Source: Selaginella moellendorffii (taxonomy: Eukaryota > Streptophyta > Lycopodiopsida > Selaginellales > Selaginellaceae). Taken from it: 64,000 nucleotides of DNA. The stretch's first letter is position 1, and the number at the start of each line of letters is the position of its first letter. Below, in pieces: positions 21,820-32,221 of the stretch. The stretch lies in assembly GCF_000143415.4 (NCBI RefSeq), contig NW_003314286.1:389616-453615 (forward strand), given 5' to 3'. The notes under the pieces are model-generated. The model was not told the origin of the DNA, made no database searches, and saw nothing but the letters and a program-made list of their open reading frames with translations. A program made the position numbers and the translations under genes.

Positions 21820-23015
21820 TTAAATAAATACATAAACCCAGAGCTTCCGTGTTCGTGCCAATGTCTCGTGCAGACCCAATTTGTAGCACGTTTCTTGCTT
21901 GACATTCTGCGCGTGAGAGATGTATATGATAGATCGGAGGGGCGAGTTGCTTTTTATCAGGCGGACAACTCTTGTCTTGAAGACTTTCTTCACCTCCTCG
22001 CCCACCATAATATCCACAACTATCTCTTGCATCGCCAAGCTAGAATGCTGCCCGGAGACGGCATAGAACCGGATGTTCTAATCGTCCAACACCTTCCTAT
22101 TGATCAAGTCTGGAAACCTCGTCTCGCCCTTCAATGTTCGGTAGTAGGGGATCACGTCTGTGATGTCAGGTGTTACTGGACTTGTCAGCATCTTCTGCTT
22201 CAGTTTCTCCACCCACTCATCAGATACTAGCCTATGGTTGTATTTGCTTTGGATGTCGATGTGGCTCACGTCGATTGTATATACTTTGTTGGAATAGTAA
22301 CAAGTACTATTATCTGCGACAATTTTTGCTGCCTCTTCTTGCTCTTTCTGCTCTTTGCGGCTCTTCTTTTTGGTGGGTGTAGTGTTCGAACCCGAGGCAA
22401 TGGCATCACCGAGTAGCTTCTTTTTTGGAGTCGAAGAGTCGGACGTCAGCTTGAGCTTGACCACCCTTTTCTGCTTCGGGGTAGTTTCCAGATCGACCTC
22501 CTTCCCCTTCGCTTCGCGAACTGGAGTCACTCTCAACGGCTCAATGTTGGAATATAGTTTTTGAACATCGCCGTAGGTGAGGTCCGTGGATTCCATGTGA
22601 TCTTCATAGACCCGCAGCGTCTTTGAAATTGTGGGCCTCCTGGACAACCTCTCCCTAGCTCCCTCTAGGAATTCCTTATAGCCGCTGCCCCCCTCCAGGA
22701 AGCCACTAGGATGTGCAAAGTGGATCTTGAAGGCAGACGCTGTCTCTACCACAAGTGCCAGTCCATATTCTTGCATGGAACTGCATGGAGTGTCTGTCAC
22801 TTGGATGAGGATCCCCATGCATTCTTTTCTCCCACCATCTGTGTTGTATAGCCTCAGATCCTCGCCTTCCATCCCGAAAGTCCAACTGGTGAGCTCCTCC
22901 CCCTTCTCTGCATCCACATTGATAGTGGCTGGAAGAAGAACGCAATTCCTCGCCTGTTCAGAAATGCACAACAATTAGAGCTGACAGATGAAAAGCTAGC
23001 AGCTGGAAATAACAT
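21820..23015 (-). pseudogene. ORF with ParB-like features, one in-frame stop
   Basis: The long minus-strand frame from about 22954 to 21820 is open for roughly 290 codons, meets TAG at 22078-22080, and continues in the same frame for 86 more codons to 21820. An acceptor (CTGAACAG) near 22955 allows a first exon starting at ATG 23013-23015, inside the first palindrome. The middle is basic and low-complexity (TPKKKLLGDA, KKKSRKEQKEQEE). The last part reads VYTIDVSHIDIQSKYN, LVSDEWVEKLKQKM, then after the stop FYAVSGQHSSLAMQE. That resembles the ParB/sulfiredoxin fold (a 'do not go beyond this set of positions' helix, then a GxH/R-type turn). The fold assignment is tentative. The stop suggests recent inactivation. 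Confidence 0.5.
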
Positions 23016-23170
23016 GAGGCCACACGCCATTCACCACTGCATCAGATGTCTTGAGGCTGCATCCTAAGATGGCGTGAGGCTACACGCCATTTGTAACCGG
23101 ACTGCACTCGAGAGCCCAATCGGTGCATGCCAATGTTGCTACTGAATGGCATGTGGCCTCATGCCATTTT
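23013..23170. repeat. Palindromic motif cluster, left side (3 copies)
   Basis: Copies at 23013-23031, 23069-23092 and 23145-23170 follow the pattern AATGGCATGnGGCCnCATGCC. They sit directly upstream of, and overlap, the start of the minus-strand ORF. Five related copies lie at 32096-33684. Confidence 0.75.
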
Positions 23171-23846
23171 CTACTTGGCCTAAAAGACTTACCATTTGAA
23201 GCCGAATGGAGGCGTGACAATCGAGGCCGGACTTGCTGGCGAATGTGCACTGTGTGTGTAGCGGATCGTAGTAGCAAGGCTACTCTGCCACTTACAGTTG
23301 GAGAGTGGCGCTGAAATCTCCCGGGACGCCAAGTGGGCTGTGTGTGGGTGGCGGAGTGGGCGGCGGAGTTGGCGGCGAAGTTACAAACTGGGTGTGTCTT
23401 GAAGTGGACGCCGATGCACACGAACGCGATGCGAGCGCGAGTGTGATGCAAGCGCGAGTGGATGCCGATGCACACGAGAAACCTGTAGAGAAGGTAGATG
23501 AGCGCGATCGCGAGTGGGAGCGCGATGCGAGCGCGAGTACGAAGCAAAATGCAAAACCTAACCTCATACGCGCGAAATGTCACGACGGTTGGTAATCCCG
23601 CAACGTCATCATTCCTCGGACTTGGGTGCCACCATTAATTTCTGGATCGCCGCGCGCATGCATGCACGTGAAATCCAAAAGAAATCCGCAACGTCATCAT
23701 TCCTCGGACTGCATGCACGTGAAATCCAAAAGAAAGATCATGATTGGGATATCATTTAATACCCTCGCTATATTTATACCATGCATGATTGGATATTCCA
23801 AAGCATCTTGTATTTCCAAAAATGCCAGATGTTCAACTAAATAAAG
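23171..23846. other. GC-rich degenerate repeats and spacer
   Basis: 23400-23545 contains irregular repeats of GCGATGCGAGCGCGAG. Around 23590-23740 a segment with CCGCAACGTCATCATTCCTCGGACT occurs twice. Frames crossing these are repeat artefacts; no gene is supported. Confidence 0.5.
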
Positions 23847-24482
23847 AATGGTATACAATATCCTTCTTTGATGACCCTGTAAAGAAGCATCTCGATCGGA
23901 CACCACATGAGACCACACGAGCCTTACAATGTTTCAGGGGCATTTGCCATAGATCCAACCGTTATTTTGCTCCAAGATTCTACAGTTTGGTGTGCATTGA
24001 CCTTTCCATCGACACTGCAAAGGGACATCACAATCAGATGTGGGATCACAAGAAACCAACTTCACTAACTCTGGTTTCACCAAGATCTACGTAAGGAGTT
24101 ATGAAGTGAAAGGACCCTCTCTATTGAAATGTGTTTATGGTCCTAGGGGCATTGTGACATATCAAAGGATTTTGCATCAAGTTCTGTATTTGCATGTTTA
24201 TCAAGCTACTGAATTGCTAAACCCTAAACCCTCCCTAAATATGTGGCAAATGCTGCGTGAAGAAAGATGCCCTTTCTGGGCAAATGCTGTAAGAGGCAGA
24301 TGCCGAGCAGTTACACGGCGAATAATCTTGGCGCAGATCGCTGACATGGCATGGCAAAGTTCGAATCACTGACATCGCACAGCTGGATCGAGGCAAGGAC
24401 ATGATGTGACAAAGTTCAACGTCCGACAGCAAAGTCTAGAAGCTACTTAGTTTGAAATTTGTCAGAGGAATTATAAGATCTG
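23847..24482 (+). repeat. Duplicated segment, unit A (interrupted by the LTR element)
   Basis: Starting GAATGGTATACAATATCC, this unit is repeated as unit B from 32222 (GAATGGTATACAATGTC). The two share long near-identical runs such as AAGAAGCATCTCGATCGG. Unit A continues past the LTR element at 31991. No coding function is evident. Confidence 0.8.
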
Positions 24483-25632
24483 TGTAAGGAACCAACTCGC
24501 CGAGGTGTCGTAGGCTAAAGGAACCCTAAAAGCATGACCAAAATGACAAAGAGTTCATCGGGTGGGACCAAGTCGAAGATCGAGTCCAAGACCGACTCTA
24601 GGACCGAGTTCGAGATCGAGTCCGGAATTGAGTCCGAGACCGACTCGAGGACCGAGTTCGAGTCCGAGTTTGAGACCGAGTTCGAGACGGAGTCCAAGAT
24701 CCGAAATCGGGTCCGAGACCGAGTCCGAGGTCGAGTCCGAGGTCGGGTCCGAGATCGGGTCCGAGATCGAGTCCGAGATCGAGTTCGAAACCGAATCCGA
24801 AGTCGGATCCGAAATCGGGTCCGAGATCGAGCCAGAGACTAAGTCCAAATACTAATACGGGTCAAGGGTGAAAGCCCAAAGCGTGCGTCTCCCAGGGGGG
24901 GGGGGGGGGCTGCAGGGGGTTCCAAAAGTATAGTAGGGATAGTGAGGTCCAGGAACCAGTTTAGAAGGGACTCTCCAGTGGGGCTCCCAAACTGACTTGA
25001 GGTTGGGACTGGGACCGAGGGGCCTTGGGTGGGAGTGAGCATGGACTTGGTTGGTGCCGGAGGGGCCATCCAAGGAAGTGCTCAAGAGCAGCTCCCACTC
25101 CCGAAAGGGAAACCGATCGCGGTGCTCCCGGCTCATGTGGAGTGGTGCCCCACTTGAGTACCATGCGGCTCATTGGTCCTCGCCCTTCCTAGGGGCTTGG
25201 GCCTTCCTTCGGGATGGAAGTGGGGGGCGAGAGGTACCCATACCGGGCCGCTAGGCCACGGTGTTTCGCCCCGGCGTCCCGAAGCAAGCGTTGCCCTCAA
25301 GACTTGGGATTTAGAGGTCCCATGATCAAGTCTTGTGGTACCAAAGGATGTTAAGAACCTGGAAGCTTGGTGTGCTTGGCTGCTTATGCTTGCGGGGAGT
25401 GTAGCCGAACCTTAAGTCCAGTCTAACCCGGGGAGGGGGATTGGGAGTGATTTGGGAATCCGTGGATGGATGGCTAACACTCCGTTGCTCGTGCAGTGAG
25501 TAGCTGAGACCAAGTAGGAGCTGGTACCATAGGCGAGAACCTTGGCAAGGGAACTTAGCAAAAGCCAAGGCAGTGTCGGACGGATAGACGAGGTAAGTTG
25601 GCAAATTGGAAAGGAAAAATTTGTGGCTTACA
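24483..25632 (+). repeat. Left LTR
   Basis: 1150 bp, starting TGTAAGGAACC and ending GTGGCTTACA. It contains a purine-rich short tandem repeat tract and a long G run (about 24897-24909). Confidence 0.92.
24570..24845 (+). repeat. Short tandem repeat tract inside left LTR (GAGTCCGAGATC-type)
   Basis: Irregular 6- and 12-bp units GAGTCC/GAGACC/GAGATC. The periodicity opens frames on both strands (Arg/Asp/Val and Ser/Glu repeats) that are not genes. The right-LTR counterpart (30949-31201) is 24 bp or so shorter. Confidence 0.88.
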
Positions 25633-25635
25633 ATT

Positions 25636-25647
25636 TGGTATCAGAGC
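25636..25647 (+). promoter_or_regulatory. Primer-binding site of the LTR element
   Basis: TGGTATCAGAGC, matching the 3' end of initiator-Met tRNA, three bases after the left LTR. Confidence 0.9.
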
Positions 25648-28600
25648 CTTTATCTCAGTTCTAGCGAAGGATAGAGGCGGATTGCTGGGAGATGGCAAGG
25701 GCAGGGCGTAAGCGAACCCAGGTAGAGACGGAACCACCGTCGGAGCTGGAGCCTCCGGTCGAACAAGAGGCTATGGATGAGGAATCCTTGCATGAGGAGG
25801 ACTCTAGTGAGGAAAGTTCCAAACAGGAGTCCGGTGGCGAGGTTCGGTCGTCCAAGGCTTGATTGGACGTGCTAGAAGGACAGTTGGCACAGACCAATGC
25901 CCTGCTGGAAACTCTCGTACGCAAGCTAAAGCGTGACGAGAGGCGGAAGAAAAAGAAAAAGACTGCGGATGCTGGCAGCGCAGAAGGTGCGGATCTTTCG
26001 GCCGGGACTGAGGCAAAACCAGACAAGGTCGAACAGACTGAAGTAGAATCAGTCCCTCAGGCAGTTCCCGAGTACAAACCAAAGCCCCCACCGGTCTTCA
26101 AGGGAGTGAACGACTATAAAGTGGTGGAGGATTGGTTTTACGATATGGAAGACTACTTCCGAGCATTGCGATTACCGAGCTCGGAGAAGGTCCCATGTGC
26201 AAAACCATACTTGGCAGATAATGCCAAGTCTTGGTGGAGAACGACAGAGGCCAACGAAGGACCAGTGGCCACTTGGGACATGATGAAGGCGAGGATCCGC
26301 GCAACATACGTTCCTCCGAATGCCACTCTACATCTGAGAGATGAGCTGAGTAGGCTGAAGCAGACTGGAACCATCCAGGAATATGTGAATGGGTTCATGG
26401 CAAAGAGGATACTTGTCACGGACATGGGGGATATGGATGCGTTCCATGCCTTCATATCAAGTTTGCAAACCTAGGCTCGCGGTGAGGTGATGCGGTGGAA
26501 CCCGACCAACTACAAGGAAGCGTTGGATGCGGCCATCAAGGTGCATTTCAACGATAACCTGCGAAAGGGGAACACGACGGGGTCGGGATCCACATTTAGC
26601 AAAGGGGCCAAACCAAGGGGAATGTATAGCAAGGGGAAATTCAAAAAGAGTTTATCTAAGAATGAGTCCTTGGGGTTCCGGAAAGGCAAATCCGGTGGCC
26701 AGCGAGCGAGTACGTGGGGGAGTCAAGCGAAAAAGGACAAACCCACAGATAAGAAGGTCAAGTCGTATAGCAGCGTGGGAAACAACGTATGCTACAACTG
26801 CGGCGAAGCGGGACACTTCTCGAGGGAATGTCCCTACCCGAAGAAGGCCAGAGCCAATATGGCCATCAAGTCGGGTGAAGTCCAAACTGAGGTATGTGAT
26901 CCAGTCCTTAACTCAAAGTTACTCATTACACGAGCAACTTTGGTAGAGAGTCGTTCGCGACATCTACTAGCCCTCCGAGGGAAGCTTAGAGGTAGCTTTG
27001 TTAAGATCCTTATTGACACGGGTGCTTCGGATAATTTTGTGGCTGCAGACATAGTCCGACAAGCCGGACTAACGGTGCAGCGGCTAGGCGAACCAAGGAC
27101 TATAGAGTTTGTTCAGGGTAGCCAAAGCACCGATGAGGTACTTCGACAAGCGAGAGTTGAAGTGGGGACATGGAAAGTGGACATGAATTTCACCGTCTTG
27201 GACATGGCGGGATTTGACGTGATCTTCGGAATGGATTGGTTTAATCGGTTCGTGGTAGCCCTGCATGGACAAGGTAGGAACCTTGTGGTATTGGCGAATG
27301 CCCAAGGAAGAAGATCTAGGGTGGAGGCCCAGGATCTAAAGGTAGGGCAAAGCAAGGCCAAAGAGTCATGCTTAAACTTGGTGTCCACGAGAGGACAACT
27401 CACTAAAGGAACTAAGGCAGCCTTTTTGTGCTTACTCTCGGTGAAGAGTGACAAAAAGACAAGAACGGAAGAAGTACCTTTAGTGATCCAGTAGGTGCTG
27501 GACCAATTCCAGGATACCATGCCGGAGGAGCTACCGGCGGGGTTGCCCCCCGCACGACCGATAAAACATAAGATTGAGCTGGTCGAGGGTGCTGAGGCGG
27601 TGGTTCATCCACCCTATCGATTGAACGAAAAAGAACTCAAGGAGCTCAAGAGCCAACTAGAGGAGTTGGTGGACAAAGGGTATGTTAGGTTGAGCAAGTC
27701 GCCGTATGGGGCGCCGGTGCTATTTGTGAAAAAGAAAGATGGATCTATGCGCATGTGCATAGACTACCGGTTGCTCAACAAGTATACCAAGAAGAACAAG
27801 TACCCTTTGCCAAGGATCGAGGACCTGTTCGATAGGTTGGGAAAGGCAAAATACTTCTCGAGGATTGACCTAAGGTCAGGATACTACCAGATCAGGGTAG
27901 CTGAGGAAGATGTCGAGAAGACAACCTGTCGAACGAGGTATGGGAGCTTTGAGTTTCTGGTGATGCCCTTTGGGCTGTGCAATGCACCGGCAACATTTTC
28001 GGCGTTGATGAACCACATCTTTGTACCCTATCTGGATCACTTCGTGGTCGTCTATATCGACGATATCCTGATCTATAGCGAGACGCTAGAGGAGCATGCC
28101 GAACACTTGGCGAAGGTGTTTGAGAAACTAAGGGAACACAAACTGTATGCTAAAGAGAGCAAATGTGACTTTGCTCAACAAGAAGTAAAGTTTCTCGGGC
28201 ATGTGGTGGGCCAGGACGGGCTCAAGGTGGACCCGGAGAAGGTCCAAGCGATCCAGGAATGGGAGCGGCCTTCGAATGTACATGAGTTGAGGGCGTTCTT
28301 GGGGCTATGCAACTACTATCGAAAGTTTATCAGACACTATTCGAGAGTAGCCCTACCCTTAACGGACCAAACAGGAAAAGGGAAGATGGTATGGACAGCG
28401 GAATGCGAGGCGGCATTCGTCCACCTCAAAGGGAAGTTGAGGAAGGCTCCGGTGTTGGCATTACCAGATTTTGGTAAGGACTTTGAGGTAGACACAGATG
28501 CTTCGGACTTTGCGTTGGGTGCAGTTTTGAAGCAAGACAACCATCCAGTAGCGTTCTTCTCGAAGAAGTTGGACAAGGCTCAAAGGAAGTGGCCTGCCCA

Positions 28601-29565
28601 CGAGAAGGAATTGTTTGCGGTGGTTAAGGCGCTCAAGGAGTGGCGACACTACCTTGGGAGACACTTCAAGGTTTACACGGACAATGTGGCAACGAAACAC
28701 TTCTTGTCACAGCCCGACCTGAGAGGGAAACAAGGTCGGTGGGCCAATGCCTTGGCCGAGTTTGATTGCGAGATTTTGTACAAGCCTGGGAAGAGCAACA
28801 TCGTGGCAGATGTGCTAAGTCGAAAAGCGAGCTTGAGGTTGGCGATATCCAGCGCAACAGCAACCTTCTGGGACGATGTGCGGACAGCATATGAGAACGA
28901 TGGTCTAGCACAAGAAGTGTTGTTGAGGAATCTGGAGGCGCGGGAAGCTCACTAGAGAGGTGAGCTGCCAACGGAAGAGAAAACGGGCTATGCGGAACGC
29001 AACGGACTCATTTATTACAAGCAAACGAGGGTATATGTTCTAGAAGGGGGACTAAAGAAGGTAGCCTTAGAAGAGTGTCATGACGGACCTTTTGCGAGAC
29101 ACGGCGGAGTGCCCAAGACGATGGGCTTACTCAAGAGGAAGTACCATTGGCCAGATATGGCTAAGGACGTCCAAGACTATGTAAAGACATGTCCAACATG
29201 TCAGCAGGTCAAAGCCGTGACTAAGGCTAGTGGGGGCTTGTTGCAAAGCATCCCAATTCCAGATCGTCTGTGGAAATGTCTTACGATGGACTTCATCACG
29301 GGACTACCCCCAAGCGAGGGGTTCGATGCGATATTCGTGGTGGTGGATTGATTTTCGAAGATGGCACATTTTATACCCACCACAACGGAAGTGGATGCGG
29401 AAGGTGTGGCGAAGCTGTTCTTCGAACAAGTGGTTCGAGTGCAGGGAAGGCCAGAAGAGATTATCTCAGATCGAGATAAGATCTTCACTAGTAGGTTCTG
29501 GAGGACCCTCCTGGAACAGTATTGCACCAAGTTGAAATTCAGCACAGCCTATCACCCACAGACAG

Positions 29566-29612
29566 GTATGGGGTATTAAGTCAAGTTTGGTGGTCCTAAC
29601 ACTTCTTGACAG
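29566..29612 (+). other. Apparent spliceosomal intron 1 in integrase
   Basis: 47 bp from GTATGG to TTGACAG, with a branch-like CCTAAC 16 bp before the acceptor. It interrupts the conserved HPQT|DGQTERVNR motif in phase 1; excision restores that motif exactly. Length and signals match host introns in this window. Confidence 0.75.
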
Positions 29613-30030
29613 ACGGACAAACGGAAAGGGTGAATAGGCAGCTGGAGGATTATTTGCGATGCTATGTCTCGGGAGACCAGACCGATTGGGCAAGTCATTT
29701 GGGACTTGCGGAAATGTGTTATAACAACTCACCACATTCGAGTATCGGGGTGAGTCCATGGGAAGTCATCAATGGGCGAGCTATTGAAGGTCCTGTGGAA
29801 CTCGGCGTGGCCGAGTATCATGGAGAGCTACCCGCAGTGGAGGCATTCACGGCGGAAAGACTCAACATTTGGAATCTAGTGAGGGATTCCTTGGAACGGG
29901 CTCAACAAAGGCAAACCAAGTATGCGAACCTAAAGCGCCGGGATGTAGAGTTCCAAGCTGGGGAGAAGGTGTGGCTGAACACCAAGAACCTCAGGCTACC
30001 AAGTGGGATCAGCCGAAAGTTGACCCAAAG

Positions 30031-30082
30031 GTAAAAATGCATGTATTCCTGTAAATGAATTGATCTTGAGTTCCTAAAGCAG
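30031..30082 (+). other. Apparent spliceosomal intron 2 in integrase C-terminal region
   Basis: 52 bp from GTAAAA to AAAGCAG. It splits the codon for Arg in KLTQR|FAGPYEI, a conserved Ty3 integrase C-terminal segment, in phase 2. Removal restores a single frame through the chromodomain. Confidence 0.75.
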
Positions 30083-30585
30083 GTTCGCGGGGCCTTATGA
30101 GATTGAGGCACGAATCGGTAAAGTGGCTTACCGACTCCGACTTCCTCGAGAGATGGGGAAGATGCACCCAGTGTTCCACGTGAACTTACTCAAGCCGTAC
30201 TTTGAGGATCCGCTTCGCAAGGACCAAGTAAGACCTTTACCCGAGGTTATCCAAGGGGAAGAGGAATACGAAGTCGAGGCCATCCTCAATGCGCGCAAGA
30301 GCAAGCGACAAGGACGCGAGGTGAGAGAGTTCCATGTGAAGTGGAAAGGATTTCCACACTGCGAAGCAACATGGGAACCGGAGGAGAACCTAGCGAACGC
30401 GCGAGATCTAGTGGAGGAATTTCTGCAAGGCAAAACTCTATGTACTTATGCAAAGTTCAATTAAAAATATCAATTTGCAAAGTTGAGCAAGTGGCATATG
30501 TTGGGACCCGAAGGCGCGCCGAAGGTGAGCTAATTAGCATGGGTTAGCTAGGTCGACCAGGCGTAGGGAGCTACGCCCGACTCCC

Positions 30586-30647
30586 TGCGGGGATGTCGAA
30601 TCCGTAGACGTATTCTACGGAGGTTGGGTTCGAGTCCCAACCCCCTA
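30586..30647 (+). other. tRNA-like fold in the LTR element 3' untranslated region
   Basis: A perfect T-arm (stem TTGGG/CCCAA at 30624-30640 with loop TTCGAGT) contains the Pol III B box GGTTCGAGTCC. It is preceded by a hairpin CGTAG-ACGTATT-CTACG that resembles an anticodon arm (GTA at the anticodon position) and a G-rich acceptor-like half. The D-arm is missing and the U33 position is C, so this is not a functional tRNA call. A second B-box-like GGTTCAAGTCC is at 30662-30672. Confidence 0.35.
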
Positions 30648-30861
30648 GTAAAGCAAGGCTAGGTTCAAGTCCCAACCCCATACTAGGGCGTGGTGAGGGG
30701 AGGAGTATAGGGACACCTATATTCCGTTGTCATGGGCTCTTGGCCAGGGAGGCTAACTTAGGCACACCGCTAAGTGGGGGGATGCCCCCGGAGACATGGT
30801 CAACAAGTCGTAGGATAAAACGAGACATTCGATGTGGGTATCGAACTTCTTGTGGTGGAGT

Positions 30862-31985
30862 TGTAAGGAACCAACTCGCCGAGGTGTCGTAGGCTAAAGG
30901 AACCCCGAAAGCATGACCAAAATGACAAAGAATTCATCGGGTGGGACCAAGTCGAAGATCGAGTCCAAGACTGACTCTAGGACCGAGTTCGAGATCGAGT
31001 CCGGAATTGAGTCCGAGACCGACTCGAGGACCGAGTTCGAGACGGAGTCCAAGATCCGAAATCGGGTCCGAGACCGAGTCCGAGGTCGAGTCCGAGGTCG
31101 GGTCCGAGATCGAGTCCGAGATCGAGTCCGAGATCGAGTCCGAAACCGAATCCGAAGTCGGATCCGAAATCGGGTTCGAGATCGAGCCAGAGACTAAGTC
31201 CAAATACTAATACGGGTCAAGGGGTGAAAGCCCAAAGCGTGCGTCTCCCAGGGGGGGGGGGCTGCAGGGGGTTCCAAAAGTATAGTAGGGATAGTGAGGT
31301 CCAGGAACTAATTTAGAAGGGACTCTCCAGTGGGGCTCCCAAACTGACTTGAGGTTGGGACTGGGACCGAGGGGCCTTGGGTGGGAGTGAGCATGGACTT
31401 GGTTGGTGCTGGAGGGGCCATCCAAGGAAGTGCTCAAGAGCAGCTCCCACTCCCGAAAGGGAAACCAATCGCGGTGCTCCCGGCTCATGTGGAGTGGTGC
31501 CCCACTTGAGTACCATGCGGCTCATTGGTCCTCGCCCTTCCTAGGGGCTTGGGCCTTCCTTCGGGATGGAAGTGGGGGGTGAGAGGTACCCATACCGGGC
31601 CGCTAGGCCACGGTGTTTCGCCCTGGCATCCCGAAGCAAGTGTTGCCCTCAAGACTTGGGATTTAGAGGGTCCCATGATCAAGTCTTGTGGTACCAAAGG
31701 ATGTTAAGAACCTGGAAGCTTGGTGTGCTTGGCTGCTTGTGCTTGCGGGGAGTGTAGCTGAACCTTAAGTCCAGTCTAACCCGGGGAGGGGGATTGGGAG
31801 TGATTTGGGAATCCGTGGATGGATGGCTAACACTCCGTTGCTCGTGCAGTGAGTAGCTGAGACCAAGTAGGAGCTGGTACCATAGGCGAGAACCTTGGCA
31901 AGGGAACTTAGCAAAAGCCAAGGCAATGTCGGACGGATAGACGAGGTAAGTTGGCAAATTGGAAAGGAAAAATTTGTGGCTTACA
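30862..31985 (+). repeat. Right LTR
   Basis: 1124 bp, TGTAAGGAACC to GTGGCTTACA. It is about 26 bp shorter than the left LTR because of indels in the tandem-repeat tract and the G run. Confidence 0.92.
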
Positions 31986-32221
31986 ATCTGGTTTGTCAGA
32001 GGATTTGATGTGCCGTTCAAGCGTGTGGGCTCATGCAATTTTGATCCCAAAAAATGCACCAAAAAATGCTCGGCGTCATCTGGCGTTATCTCTTGAATGG
32101 CATGGGGCCGCATGCCATTTTAAGGGGCACATAGGAGTATATTCTTAGAATATTCTGACACGCGCGAGATTTTTTTGAGTTTTCTGGAGATCCAACCGTT
32201 AGATCGCAACTAGATTTTACA

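Larger units (their letters stand above)
25692..30464 (+). pseudogene. gag-pol of the LTR element (five in-frame stops, two apparent introns)
   Basis: One continuous frame from ATG 25692 covers gag (WFYDMEDYF, WW..T.EANEGP) with a CCHC knuckle (CYNCGEAGHFSREC near 26790) and protease (ILIDTGASDNFV near 27010). RT follows ([35 protein letters not shown] near 28050), then RNase H ([13 protein letters not shown]). Integrase has H-H-C-C from 29083 and catalytic Asp in TMDFITGLP. A chromodomain ends it (EYEVEAILNARK, FHVKWKGF, TWEPEENL at 30270-30430). Stops interrupt the frame at 25860 (TGA), 26472 (TAG), 27492 (TAG), 28953 (TAG) and 29349 (TGA). All fit C-to-T changes in CAG or CGA codons. Frame is kept across two intron-like insertions in the integrase. 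Chromodomain presence places it among chromoviruses. Confidence 0.92.
24483..31985 (+). mobile_element. Ty3/gypsy chromovirus-type LTR retrotransposon, full length
   Basis: The element is bounded by two LTRs (24483-25632 and 30862-31985) with TGTAAG/CTTACA ends. It is flanked by the 5-bp duplication ATCTG at 24478-24482 and 31986-31990. A Met-tRNA primer site follows the left LTR, and the interior has a single gag-pol frame ending in a chromodomain. LTRs look almost identical apart from indels in two simple tracts, so the insertion is young. Five premature stops make the copy non-autonomous. An unoccupied paralogue of the target site is visible at 33243. Confidence 0.95.

Noticed and set aside
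23292-23595. Frames with Asp/Ala/Glu-rich or Ser/Arg-rich products
   Set aside because: Driven by GCGATGCGAGCGCGAG-type degenerate repeats.
24534-24855. Long frames on both strands (Arg/Asp/Val and Ser/Glu repeats)
   Set aside because: They arise from the 6-12 bp tandem repeat in the LTR and recur in the other LTR with altered length; no start context or domain.
24852-25254. Pro/Ser-rich minus-strand and plus-strand frames in the LTR
   Set aside because: Part of LTR sequence present in both copies; no independent coding evidence.
25860-28955. Programmed stop-codon readthrough of gag-pol
   Set aside because: Five stops, including inside conserved domains, are better explained by C-to-T damage; readthrough elements use one stop at the gag/pol border.
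30586-30647. Functional tRNA-Tyr gene
   Set aside because: No D-arm, poor acceptor pairing and C instead of U33; kept only as a tRNA-like fold.
30913-31210. Same repeat-driven frames in the right LTR
   Set aside because: Identical artefact of the tandem repeat.
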